Shown: piece after piece, positions 45,950-54,069 of the stretch
Layout of the letters: each line of letters begins with the position of its first letter
How positions within the stretch are numbered: the stretch's first letter is position 1
Source: Promethearchaeota archaeon
GTDB lineage: Archaea; Asgardarchaeota; Lokiarchaeia; Sigynarchaeales; SOKP01
Reading direction: 5' to 3'
Length of the DNA: 64,000 nt
Assembly (NCBI GenBank): GCA_013375495.1
Contig: JABXKC010000011.1
Coordinates: 1 to 64,000, forward strand
Notes under the pieces: generated by a model
The model's database searches: none
The model's input: the letters and a program-made list of their open reading frames with translations, nothing else
Told to the model about the DNA's origin: nothing
Program-made: the position numbers and the translations under genes

Positions 45950-46568
45950 TTTAAAAGTATTAGAAAAAAGAGCTTGGAGATCTGCGTTTCAGGATGGTAT
46001 TTGGGACATTTATCTTGGTTTACTATTTTTAGGATTGGCGATTGCCCCTTTTGGAGATACTTTTGGTTTACCCGCAGAATTAGGGAGTATGATAATCGTA
46101 ATTTGCTTTAATTCAATAGCAGTACTATTTTTAATTTTAGGTAAGAAATTTATTACTATTCCTCGAATAGGTTTTGTTAAATTTGGGGCTAAAAGAAAGA
46201 AAACGAAGAAAAGACTATTAGCATTTCTAGTTTTTAACATTCTGCTAGCTTTTGTATTTCTATCTGTAAACATTAGTGGAATTTTTGAGTTCTTAAATAT
46301 AGGAGGTATTATTGAACCGTTAATTATTGGGTTATTTTTAATAACAGTTCCTCTAAGCATCTTAGCATATTTTTTAGAATTCCATCGATTGTACATATAT
46401 GCAATTTTTTTCGGATTAGGTTTTTTCAATTCGGAATTACTATATCCTTTTGTAGGTTCTCCTTTAGACTTGTTTCTGAGTCTAGGGTTGGTAGGGATTG
46501 CTGTAATTTCTATTGGTTTAGTATATCTCGTTCAGTTCCTCCGTAAATACCGCTCATCACGAAAGTAG
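45933..46568 (+). CDS. Membrane protein, third tandem paralogue
   Basis: A 211-residue paralogue starting at GTG, with LEKRAWRSAFQDGIWDIYLG, the IPRIGFVKFGAKRKKT loop and about six hydrophobic segments. The intact, conventionally started N-terminus is the reference for the AUA start of the first copy. It ends 10 bp before the winged-helix regulator gene. The conserved W-x3-F-x-D-G-(I/L)-x-D-IY motif is the family hallmark across the three copies. Confidence 0.8.
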   Translation: MNEQIDLKVLEKRAWRSAFQDGIWDIYLGLLFLGLAIAPFGDTFGLPAELGSMIIVICFNSIAVLFLILGKKFITIPRIGFVKFGAKRKKTKKRLLAFLVFNILLAFVFLSVNISGIFEFLNIGGIIEPLIIGLFLITVPLSILAYFLEFHRLYIYAIFFGLGFFNSELLYPFVGSPLDLFLSLGLVGIAVISIGLVYLVQFLRKYRSSRK

Positions 46569-46581
46569 GTGAAATTCAATC
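46568..46581 (+). promoter_or_regulatory. GGTG ribosome-binding site with AUC start
   Basis: GGTG at 46568-46571 precedes ATC at 46579 by seven bases. The next in-frame start, GTG at 46594, is 22 bases from GGTG and has no site of its own. Confidence 0.5.
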
Positions 46582-46920
46582 GCAAAAAAGAATGTGAAAT
46601 CAGACGAATCTGAAGGAAAGATACAAGTTCTTGCAGATATTAACAAGCTTATTCACGAACCAGCTCGTTTGATGATCATTTCTCTTTTATATGTTGTTGA
46701 GAGCGCTGATTTCGTTTGGATTAAAGGGCAAACGGGATTAACTGACGGAAATTTATCTTCTCATCTTAGCAAACTTGAAAGTGTTGGCTATGTTACTGTT
46801 GAAAAACGTATTAAAAATAAGAAAACTAACACTTTACTTAAGCTTAGTAATGGAGGTAGGAAAGCTTTTGAGGAGTATCGGATGAAATTAACACAAGTTT
46901 TAGAAAGTACAAATAAGTGA
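46579..46920 (+). CDS. Winged-helix transcriptional regulator (HTH_34/MarR-like), AUC start
   Basis: A 113-residue DNA-binding protein: helices LIHEPARLMIISLLYVVESADF, recognition region TGLTDGNLSSHLSKLESVGYV, and wing VTVEKRIKNKKTNTLLKLSNGG. It matches small winged-helix regulators (HTH_34/ArsR-MarR type). Starting at ATC gives MAKKNVKSDESEG, a normal archaeal N-terminus, with GGTG seven bases upstream. It closes the module 41510-46920 and likely controls it, possibly through the 50-bp-spaced dyads upstream; that link is inference. Confidence 0.82.
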   Translation: MAKKNVKSDESEGKIQVLADINKLIHEPARLMIISLLYVVESADFVWIKGQTGLTDGNLSSHLSKLESVGYVTVEKRIKNKKTNTLLKLSNGGRKAFEEYRMKLTQVLESTNK

Positions 46921-47060
46921 TATTGAGACAATATAACCATTAAAAAAGGGATAATTTATTCTATTTGTAAAGAGGATATCACGCAAATTTATGATAAACC
47001 TCAAATTTAAATTTACTTAAACTATTATTTGTTTAAAATATAACAGAGAGAATTTTAAAA

Positions 47061-47264
47061 ATGACAGAATCTATAAAGCGATTTAAATGCTCGAATTGTG
47101 GCGAAGAAAGCCCAAGAAGATTACATGAGGAACCAGATAAAACACATGTGCTCTATTACTCAATGCAAGGAGCCCCAGTGTATAAAATAATTATATTTTA
47201 ATTATTTGCACAAAAAAAGAAAATAAAATGCGGAAATTGTGGATTAGTCTTCGACAAAGCTTAA
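47061..47264 (+). pseudogene. Small zinc-ribbon gene split by in-frame TAA
   Basis: From ATG 47061 the frame reads a first zinc knuckle (FKCSNCGEE) and YYSMQGAPVYK, then stops at TAA 47199-47201. The same frame continues after the stop as QKKKIKCGNCGLVFDKA and ends at TAA 47262. The two CxxC knuckles together make one rubredoxin-like zinc ribbon of about 66 residues. The first part alone has only half a metal site. Either a nonsense mutation, a sequencing error, or readthrough explains this. Function unknown. Confidence 0.65.
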
Positions 47265-47280
47265 TAAACCTTAGAATTCA

Positions 47281-48030
47281 TCAATTTTCAAATATTAATT
47301 GATGTATTTCTCTAATTTTTTCAATCTTGATTTGCCCTGGTGCAGTTTTTTCTTCCAAAGAGCCATAGGTCCATGAGGATCCAAATTTAACGCATAAAAT
47401 ACGCGACAATATGCCTAACTCCCCCATAGCAAAACATAAAAACTTCTTATCTTCCCGAGAAAGCTTTTTGCATATGTTTAACACATTTAGGTTGTCATCA
47501 AAAACTCGAGCTGTTAATATTATCTTGAAAATACTTCCATTAATTTTGTTTAAATCAATAAACAGTTCATTTTTTAACTTTTCATCAAACCTTTTTAGCA
47601 TTTCAGCAATTTCTTCGTAAGTAATAGATTTTTCAAAATCGTGATAAGAGAAAATTAATTGTACATTGTTATCGTAAGCTAAATCAATAAGACTCTTCAG
47701 AACTTTGGATTCTGAGTTAATTTCAATATCTAAATAATCTGGCTTTACTTCAATTAAACGACTTAAAATATCTAACCTTTCATTTGTACTCAAATTATAT
47801 TTCCCTCCCTCCTGTTTTTTTCTAAAAGTAAAGATCTTTGGTATTTTTGGAGGGATAATACTAATTAATTCTCTTAGAAAGGAATGTGTGAGAAATTTAG
47901 ATTCGTTTATGTAATCAAGTCTAAGTTCAATTAGATCAGGGCCTTTATCTAGCGCAGTTTCTATAATTTGCTTATTTAAATTAAATTTTTCAGATTTAAT
48001 TGGAATTGCAACGCAGATTTTATATTTCAT
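47281..48030 (-). CDS. aroD: 3-dehydroquinate dehydratase, type I
   Basis: A 249-residue class I dehydroquinase (Schiff-base TIM barrel). DLIELRLDYI near 36, KIFTFRKKQEGG near 70, the histidine in LIFSYHDFE, the lysine-bearing strand near SIFKIILTA, and CFAMGELGILSRI with SSWTYGSLEEKTAPGQ near the end are all typical. It removes water from 3-dehydroquinate in the shikimate pathway. It is separate from tyrA/aroE and aroK. The ATG follows AGGGTTATA. Confidence 0.9.
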   Translation of the reverse strand: MKYKICVAIPIKSEKFNLNKQIIETALDKGPDLIELRLDYINESKFLTHSFLRELISIIPPKIPKIFTFRKKQEGGKYNLSTNERLDILSRLIEVKPDYLDIEINSESKVLKSLIDLAYDNNVQLIFSYHDFEKSITYEEIAEMLKRFDEKLKNELFIDLNKINGSIFKIILTARVFDDNLNVLNICKKLSREDKKFLCFAMGELGILSRILCVKFGSSWTYGSLEEKTAPGQIKIEKIREIHQLIFEN

Positions 48031-48066
48031 TATAACCCTATAAAAAAAATTAATGTAAAAATGAAT

Positions 48067-48729
48067 TTATACTTCTAAAATATTTTTAATATCATTTTCG
48101 GTCAATGCTAAAGTATTTTCAGCGTTCACTTTTCTTAGTAGTTTTTTCTTTTTGTAGTATTTTATAATTGGTTTTGCATTTTTCTCGTAAGCATCTAAAC
48201 GATTTTTTAAGGTTTCTTCGTTATCATCGCTTCTTTGTTCAAATTTTATTTCAGCACCACACTTATCACATATACCTTCTGTTTTTGGCGGAAGAGTATA
48301 CTTGTTAAAGATTTCACCGCAATTTTTACACGAGTATCGTCCTAAAATTCTTTTTGTTATGATATCGCGACTTACATCTAATAGAAGGAATAAATCTACT
48401 TCAGTTATCTGGGATAAGGCTTCAGTTTGATTTAAGGTTCGAGGAAAACCGTCTAATATGAATCCATGTTCTTGTACATCTTCCTTATTAAGTCTTTCAG
48501 CCACCATATCAATAGTAACCTCGTCGGGAACTAATTCACCTTTATCCATAAATTCTTTAGCCTTTAAACCAAGCTGTGTTTCGTTTTTTAAATTTTCTCG
48601 GAAAATATCTCCAGTGCTAATATGTGATATATTAGGTAAAACCTTCTTAATTTGAGAAGAAAATGTCCCTTTTCCGCTTCCTGGAGGTCCGAACAGAACA
48701 ACTCGTACTTTAGAGTTCAATTCAATCAT
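48067..48729 (-). CDS. adk: Adenylate kinase with zinc-binding lid
   Basis: A 220-residue long-type adenylate kinase interconverting AMP, ATP and ADP. P-loop GPPGSGKGT at 14-22, STGDIFREN at 38-46 for AMP, FILDGFPRT at 90-98. The lid holds four cysteines at 134, 137, 154 and 157 (SCKNCGE, ICDKCGA), the zinc-binding form found in Gram-positive bacteria. The fold is the bacterial Adk type rather than the archaeal AdkA type. It lies 36 bp upstream of aroD on the same strand. Confidence 0.94.
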   Translation of the reverse strand: MIELNSKVRVVLFGPPGSGKGTFSSQIKKVLPNISHISTGDIFRENLKNETQLGLKAKEFMDKGELVPDEVTIDMVAERLNKEDVQEHGFILDGFPRTLNQTEALSQITEVDLFLLLDVSRDIITKRILGRYSCKNCGEIFNKYTLPPKTEGICDKCGAEIKFEQRSDDNEETLKNRLDAYEKNAKPIIKYYKKKKLLRKVNAENTLALTENDIKNILEV

Positions 48730-48841
48730 CTCTTATATTAGGCAAATATTTTTTTTTAGTAATATTAAAGAGTATGAGGGTAATAAATAACTTTTTTAAA
48801 TAATCGTTACTAAAATGGGATTAAAGTCCATTAGAAAAAAA

Positions 48842-49681
48842 CTAAGTTTGGCCTCCACCATACAGGAAAAAATCTGGCATAAGTCGAGCGTTAGGTACAA
48901 CAGAATATTTTCCAAGGTCGGTTACACCATTTTCAATTAAAACTTCATCATCAATGAAAAAGTTTCCTGTATATTCTGTGCTGGATCTGGTTAAGATAAT
49001 GTAAGCAGCATCAGCTACAATCTCAGGTTTTCTCGAATGTTTTACTGCTGTTCCACCCCCTAATAGATTTTTAACTGCGGCTGTGGCGATAGCAGTTCTG
49101 GGCCATAAAGCGTTTATTGCAATTCCGTCTTTTTTGAATTCTTCAGCCATACCAAGAACACACATGCTCATACCGTATTTTGACATTGTATAAGCTACAT
49201 GATGAGCAAACCATTTTGAGTCCAAATTTAATGGTGGTGAGAGATTTAATATGTGGGGATTATCAGATTTCTTTAAATACGGAATGCATAACTTTGAACA
49301 TAAAAATGTTCCACGAACATTTACAGAAAACATAAGATCAAATCGCTTCATGGAAGTTTCTAGTGTGGGTGTCAGGTTTATAGCACTTGCATCGTTAATC
49401 AAGATATCAATTCCACCAAATTCTCTCACAGTTGCATCGACGGCAGCTTGAACTTGATCTTCAAATCGGATATCAGCAATACAGGGAATTCCTTTTCCCC
49501 CCACAGATTCAATATCTTCAACGGCCGAATAGACGGTTCCCGGTAGTTTCGGATGGGGCTCTTTGGTTTTAGCCACTACAGCTATATTCGCACCATCTTC
49601 AGCTAATCTCATAGCAATTGCTTTTCCAATTCCTCTACTTGCTCCTGTAATAAAAGCAGTCTTCCCTTTTAAACCAGACAT
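48842..49681 (-). CDS. Short-chain dehydrogenase, HSDL2-like
   Basis: A 279-residue SDR with GASRGIGKAIA for cofactor binding, LINDASAINL (a variant of NNAG), and the catalytic Y-x3-K in AYTMSKYGMS. The insert AKTKEPHPKLPGTVYSAVEDIE after the second strand and the NLSPPLNLDSKWF segment resemble hydroxysteroid dehydrogenase-like protein 2. In eukaryotes that protein ends in an SCP2 domain; here the domain is absent, and a stand-alone SCP2 protein is encoded at 13473-13898. The ATG at 49681 is preferred since AGGTG precedes it by nine bases; a GTG at 49693 overlaps that site. Confidence 0.88.
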   Translation of the reverse strand: MSGLKGKTAFITGASRGIGKAIAMRLAEDGANIAVVAKTKEPHPKLPGTVYSAVEDIESVGGKGIPCIADIRFEDQVQAAVDATVREFGGIDILINDASAINLTPTLETSMKRFDLMFSVNVRGTFLCSKLCIPYLKKSDNPHILNLSPPLNLDSKWFAHHVAYTMSKYGMSMCVLGMAEEFKKDGIAINALWPRTAIATAAVKNLLGGGTAVKHSRKPEIVADAAYIILTRSSTEYTGNFFIDDEVLIENGVTDLGKYSVVPNARLMPDFFLYGGGQT

Positions 49682-49835
49682 AGTATTATTCACCTTTATA
49701 ATTTCTCAATATTTTTATTTTAATTTATTGAACTAAAATACCAAATTAGTGTTTGATTGAAAATATTTGGAGTCATTATTATCGTTTACAATTATAAATT
49801 AAAAGGAATGTATAAAATAGCAAAAGAAGAACGGA

Positions 49836-50423
49836 TTAAGAGGTTGTAAATGAGTTATCTATGTTTTTTATAAGAAATTCAACTTTTTTTTTTTCTAAGA
49901 TGGTTAATAACTTCGAAAATTTGCTTTTAATTGATTCTCCATAATAAGAATTTCCAAAAAAAGTATCTGATTTATTTATCGTGTTAATTAAGTATTTATT
50001 GCTCCCTAAATGCAAAAATAGTGAAATATCGTTGATAATTAATACTGGAGTTGGATTATTGTTATATTTTTCTAGAGTCTCATGTATTTTTTTAAAATTA
50101 TTACAGATATTTGAATACAATTCACTTTTATTCTTTGCTTTTAAGCGGGGGGGTATAATTTCACCTTCAAAATTAATATTATTACATTTTACACTATTTT
50201 CATAGTAATCGTAAATTCTCCCACCGATCTTTAAATTATTAAAATAAGCTAGTTTAGGAGCAAAGTCTAAAATACTTATCTCATTGGGTTCAATTTTTTT
50301 AATTTCTAAAAGAAATTGGACGAATTTTGCGGTAGAAAGGGTCTTGCCCGTATTCGTATCTCCGTAAATCAGCGTTTTTTTACCAACAAAAACGCTCAAA
50401 TCAGAATTTTTATTAAATTTCAT
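49836..50423 (-). CDS. P-loop ATP-binding protein of unknown function
   Basis: A 195-residue nucleotide-binding protein. Walker A is GDTNTGKTLST near residues 21-31 and a Walker B-like strand is PVLIINDISLFLHLG near 130. Asparagine and lysine are abundant between them. The layout resembles small RecA/AAA-like ATPases, but no family is recognised and no membrane segment is seen. It precedes thiW by 32 bp on the other side of the minus-strand run. Confidence 0.6.
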   Translation of the reverse strand: MKFNKNSDLSVFVGKKTLIYGDTNTGKTLSTAKFVQFLLEIKKIEPNEISILDFAPKLAYFNNLKIGGRIYDYYENSVKCNNINFEGEIIPPRLKAKNKSELYSNICNNFKKIHETLEKYNNNPTPVLIINDISLFLHLGSNKYLINTINKSDTFFGNSYYGESIKSKFSKLLTILEKKKVEFLIKNIDNSFTTS

Positions 50424-50455
50424 AAAATTTATTGTTTAAATAAGTTTTTGCGAGT

Positions 50456-50992
50456 TTAAAAGAATGTTTCTCTGGAATATCCAGTTCGCTTAAGAATTTT
50501 TAATATCAAAAAGCCTATTACGCAACCAACTAAGGAACTCCAGAAGAAAAGCCACCAATAAAGTAACAGTCCACCTAGCGAGATTGTGCCATAAATCGGT
50601 ACTAATAGCTCTCCAATTGTTCCTCCAATGAAAACGGTACCAATTGGTTCAGCAAATGCGGCGTATTCGACATATTTAGGCTTCTTCTTCCATAAGATAT
50701 GAGCGACGATCCCAACAACTACAGCTCCCGAAATACCACCATGAAAGGCGTGGATTGTCCCAAGATTTGCTGCAAAGCGAATGATAGCGATCCCTAAGGC
50801 AGTAAGGCTTGAAAAAGTAATTCCTAATAATACAGCTGTAATAACATTTATTAAATGAGCAAATGGATTAATTTTTGTTCCAAATATTGTAAAAAATGCA
50901 AATGGATTTAAGGAACTCAAAACGACCCCAACAGCTATAAAAATGGCTGTTAATACAACTTTTATTGTTGAGATTGGTCTTTTTTCACTCAT
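50456..50992 (-). CDS. thiW: ThiW-like ECF transporter S component
   Basis: A 178-residue membrane protein of the ThiW family, the substrate-specificity subunit for the thiazole moiety of thiamine. Typical features are the N-terminal helix SLNPFAFFTIFGTKINPFAH, GLLLYWW and HAFHGGISGAVVVG. About six hydrophobic segments are seen. The ATG at 50992 gives MSEKRPIS; a longer frame upstream lacks a site. No ECF T or A component and no TPP riboswitch is visible nearby, so it must share a module encoded elsewhere. Confidence 0.82.
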   Translation of the reverse strand: MSEKRPISTIKVVLTAIFIAVGVVLSSLNPFAFFTIFGTKINPFAHLINVITAVLLGITFSSLTALGIAIIRFAANLGTIHAFHGGISGAVVVGIVAHILWKKKPKYVEYAAFAEPIGTVFIGGTIGELLVPIYGTISLGGLLLYWWLFFWSSLVGCVIGFLILKILKRTGYSRETFF

Positions 50993-51159
50993 GAGTATCA
51001 CTTTTTGATTGATATATCTTATTTTTTTAACTAGAAGCAATTGTTACTTTCTGAAAATTAATTATCTTTAAAATTTAAACCTTATTTAATTATATAATTA
51101 TCTCATTCTAAAAAACTATGGATTAAACTCTCGTTCATTAGGATTATCGTAAAAACTTT

Positions 51160-51176
51160 AAGGTGTAAAAAGTATT
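51160..51176 (+). promoter_or_regulatory. AAGGTG ribosome-binding site with AUU start
   Basis: AAGGTG at 51160-51165 precedes ATT at 51174 by eight bases. An in-frame TAA at 51159 and the lack of canonical starts before residue 22 leave this as the likely initiation site; the encoded N-terminus aligns with the ATG-started paralogue downstream. Confidence 0.65.
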
Positions 51177-51857
51177 ATTGAGATTGGAGAAAAAACAATA
51201 AACCCTACAAAGATAATATGCATTGGTACGAATTATATGGATCATATTGAAGAAACTAAGTTAGAGGTTCCAAAAGAACCGGTTCTTTTTCCAAAGACTT
51301 TAAACTGTCTTATACGCAACGGTGAAGCAATTATTTATCCAAGATGGATATTTAACAACCGTAAATATAACAGGATTGATTATGAAGTAGAATTAGCTTT
51401 CGTTATAAAAGATAAATGCAAGTATGTAAAAGTAAATGAAGCGTACGATCATATTCTAGGCTATACTGTTTTTAATGATATAACTGCTCGTAAGATACAA
51501 ATTAAAGATATTACTTCAAAATTTCCTTGGTTTCGTTCGAAATCACTTGATACTTTCGGGCCAATTGGTCCGAGAATCGTTAGTCATCTCGAAATCAATG
51601 ATCCACACAATCTTAAAATCGAGCTAAAATTAAACGGAGAAGTTAAACAATCTTCAAATACAAAACATCTGTTATTTAAGATTCCTGAGCTTTTAGAAAA
51701 TATTTCACAATTTTTTACTATGGAACCTGGAGATATTATTGCTACGGGAACTCCTTCGGGTATAGGCCCAATTAAACCAGGAGATGTCCTAGAAGCGTCG
51801 ATCGAAAAAATTGGAACCCTAACAAATAAAGTTATTTTAGAAGAGGAAGTGAGCTAA
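51174..51857 (+). CDS. FAH-family hydrolase/isomerase (AUU start)
   Basis: A 227-residue member of the fumarylacetoacetate hydrolase family (FAHD1/MhpD/acylpyruvase fold). Read from ATT, IEIGEKTINPTKIICIG aligns with VKIGKTTINPTKILCLG of the following paralogue. Metal-binding acids are in YEVELAFV and FNDITARK, and EPGDIIATGTPSGIG is the family hallmark. The first ATG (51237) would delete the conserved start. It overlaps the next gene's leader directly, ending 1 bp before its ATG. The substrate is an undetermined acylpyruvate or related keto-acid. Confidence 0.85.
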   Translation: MIEIGEKTINPTKIICIGTNYMDHIEETKLEVPKEPVLFPKTLNCLIRNGEAIIYPRWIFNNRKYNRIDYEVELAFVIKDKCKYVKVNEAYDHILGYTVFNDITARKIQIKDITSKFPWFRSKSLDTFGPIGPRIVSHLEINDPHNLKIELKLNGEVKQSSNTKHLLFKIPELLENISQFFTMEPGDIIATGTPSGIGPIKPGDVLEASIEKIGTLTNKVILEEEVS

Positions 51858-52535
51858 ATGGTAAAAATTGGAAAAACTACAATTAATCCAACAAAAATTT
51901 TATGTTTAGGACGGAACTACTTAGATCATATTAAAGAAACTAACGCACCCATTCCTACAGAACCCGTATTCTTTGTGAAGACTTTGAATACGCTTTTAAC
52001 TGATAATGAACCGATAATTTATCCGAAAATTCTATATGAAAGCGAGGAGTATAATAGAGTAGATCACGAAGTCGAACTCGCGTTTATTATTTTTCAAACC
52101 TGTAAAAATGTTTCAGCAGAGGAAGCGTTTGATTACATACAAGGATACACAATTTTTCTAGATTTAACTGCTAGGATTATGCAAAAACGCGATAGAAATA
52201 TAAATTTACCTTGGTATAGAAGCAAAAATTTCGACTCTTTTGGGCCGATAGGACCGAAAATCGTTCCATGCAGTAAAATTTCAGACCCACATAACTTATC
52301 AATTCAATTAAAAGTTAACGGACAAACAAAGCAATTTTCGAATACTAAACATGTGTTATTTAAAATCCCTCAAATACTAGAATATTTGTCCAAGTTTGTA
52401 ACTTTGAAAAGAGGGGATATTGTAGCTACAGGTACTCCAAGTGGAATAAGCCCAATACTGCCTGGTGATGTTTTAGAAGCCTCTATTGAAAAAATAGGCA
52501 CAATTAAACATGAGGTTATTTTAGAACAAATTTAA
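51858..52535 (+). CDS. FAH-family hydrolase/isomerase (paralogue)
   Basis: A 225-residue paralogue starting at ATG directly after the previous stop. It retains VDHEVELAFII, FLDLTARIM and KRGDIVATGTPSGIS, the metal and substrate motifs. Two adjacent, similar copies suggest a heteromeric enzyme or two specificities. Oxaloacetate decarboxylase/acylpyruvase or fumarylpyruvate hydrolase activity is typical of the family. GAAGTG at the end of the first gene provides its site. Confidence 0.88.
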   Translation: MVKIGKTTINPTKILCLGRNYLDHIKETNAPIPTEPVFFVKTLNTLLTDNEPIIYPKILYESEEYNRVDHEVELAFIIFQTCKNVSAEEAFDYIQGYTIFLDLTARIMQKRDRNINLPWYRSKNFDSFGPIGPKIVPCSKISDPHNLSIQLKVNGQTKQFSNTKHVLFKIPQILEYLSKFVTLKRGDIVATGTPSGISPILPGDVLEASIEKIGTIKHEVILEQI

Positions 52536-52653
52536 TTCGTTTTTTAATAATCTATGGAAGTTTCAACAGATTTATTTTATTTTTCAATTATATAATTTTT
52601 TTTATTGATATTAATGCTAATATTTTTCATTCAAATTACTTAATTATAATTAT

Positions 52654-52857
52654 ATGATAAAACAAATATCTGAAGAAATTAAAGACGAAATCTTTAGATT
52701 GGTATCAACTCCAGGAGTAGAAATTGAGGATATTCCTAATAAAATCAACAATATTTTTAAGATAGAATTGAATTATGAAGAAGTTATGGAATTCTTATCT
52801 GATGAATATCTAAAACACAATCTCGATTATGGTCGTCGTCTCTGTTGTAGATTCTAA
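52654..52857 (+). CDS. Small conserved-looking hypothetical protein
   Basis: A 67-residue protein with an acidic helical N-terminus (ISEEIKDEIFRLVSTPG), a middle helix and the C-terminal tail YGRRLCCRF. There is no membrane segment. The ending with paired cysteines and arginines is unusual enough to suggest a conserved motif, perhaps metal or nucleic-acid binding. No family is recognised. It is flanked by the FAH pair and the longin-like gene on the other strand. Confidence 0.5.
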   Translation: MIKQISEEIKDEIFRLVSTPGVEIEDIPNKINNIFKIELNYEEVMEFLSDEYLKHNLDYGRRLCCRF

Positions 52858-52902
52858 ATGCATATAAAAGTTTTAGTAAGGATTTTTAATTGAAATCTTA
52901 AA

Positions 52903-53748
52903 TTATATTAACAGAAATAATTCTAAAAAAAACATATCTAATTTCAAATCCTTTAGCAAGTCCATATTATTATAAATATAAGAATACACTTTTTCTTCGC
53001 TGAAATACTTTAAGCATAAATTTTTTCCCTTCACTTCGTTTAAAATTTGAACAGTCTCGTAAAGAAGAGACTTTAAATATTTAGTAATTATTTCCTTTTC
53101 GCATTTAAGCAAATTGATATCAATAATGTTGAACCAGGATTCTTTAGCAAATGTAATATTTTCTAATTCAGCTTGTTGCACATATTCCTCTTGCTTTTTT
53201 AACTTATTGTATGCTTTTTCTATTTTATATAAAACTGAGTATTTTGATTTCGAATACATTTTATTTTCTAATATATTTCTTAGAATGATAAAAATCTGCT
53301 GAAATACACCTAAGATATCAAAGAAGTCCGCTACTTGGCTTATTGATTCTACTTCCTCCCATTGACCGTAATAATCTTCAATAACTTTTAGAAATGGTAA
53401 ATAAACGTTCATATTTCCATCCCAGCTATGCTTCTTTTTTATCCATACGGGCTCAAACTCTTTTAAAAAAGCTTCTTTTATTACATTAAGACGCCCCATT
53501 AAAATCTCTGTTTTTACGCCTTTTACACCAGCAGCAACAAAAAGCAGTTTAAATTTTGGTTCCAAAGTATAAATCCATTTTAAGCCTCCCATTTCTATAG
53601 ATTCCAGCGATTGGTGAAATTCTTCCATAGAGAAGTGATGGAAAGCCGTTAAAAAACCAGAAACGATATCTTCGTCGGCATCTGTTTTCAAAAACGATTT
53701 ATAGAGCAATTTAATTCCCGAATCACTATTTAATATCCAAATTATCAT
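52903..53748 (-). CDS. Longin-like N-terminal domain protein
   Basis: A 281-residue protein. The first 110 residues resemble a longin domain: strand MIIWILNSDSGIKLLYKSF, helix DIVSGFLTAFHHFSMEEFHQ, strands GGLKWIYTLEPKFKLLFVAAG, helix RLNVIKEAFLKEFEPVW. The rest is alpha-helical with conserved lysines and no membrane segment, and it has no known domain. Longin-domain proteins in Asgard archaea are thought related to trafficking or GTPase regulation in eukaryotes; a regulatory role here is inference. Confidence 0.55.
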   Translation of the reverse strand: MIIWILNSDSGIKLLYKSFLKTDADEDIVSGFLTAFHHFSMEEFHQSLESIEMGGLKWIYTLEPKFKLLFVAAGVKGVKTEILMGRLNVIKEAFLKEFEPVWIKKKHSWDGNMNVYLPFLKVIEDYYGQWEEVESISQVADFFDILGVFQQIFIILRNILENKMYSKSKYSVLYKIEKAYNKLKKQEEYVQQAELENITFAKESWFNIIDINLLKCEKEIITKYLKSLLYETVQILNEVKGKNLCLKYFSEEKVYSYIYNNMDLLKDLKLDMFFLELFLLI

Positions 53749-54069
53749 CTTGCAACCTTACCCTTAAAGAATTCTAAAATTTGAATAGATTTAGCTCTGA
53801 AATTATACTTATTATTTACTCAATTAATATTATCATTAATAAAATAAATAAATTCAGATCAACAAGAATGATTTTTTTTTGATAAAATTCGTGAAAACTC
53901 AATTATCTGTTAAAATTAGATTTCTCCTTTAAATTCAACATCAATATCAAATTCTGCTTTAACAAATTCAATAACCTTGCTATTAAAGCGATTTTTCTAA
54001 TTTAATAACCGGTAGACTCAATATTTATATTTGAATATATATTCTTAATTTTGTATACCTTATATAGGA
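53749..54069. other. Gene-free 321-bp interval with a possible gene remnant
   Basis: No complete gene. On the minus strand 53996-53916 encodes 25 codons that read like protein (FNSKVIEFVKAEFDIDVEF), bounded by stops on both sides and with no start; it may be a relic. A 12-bp palindrome GAATATATATTC lies at 54033-54044 in the promoter of the downstream zinc-ribbon gene. The rest is AT-rich without features. Confidence 0.45.

Noticed and set aside
46010..46429. 139-codon minus-strand frame
   Set aside because: It is antisense to the third tandem membrane paralogue, whose frame is clearly conserved.
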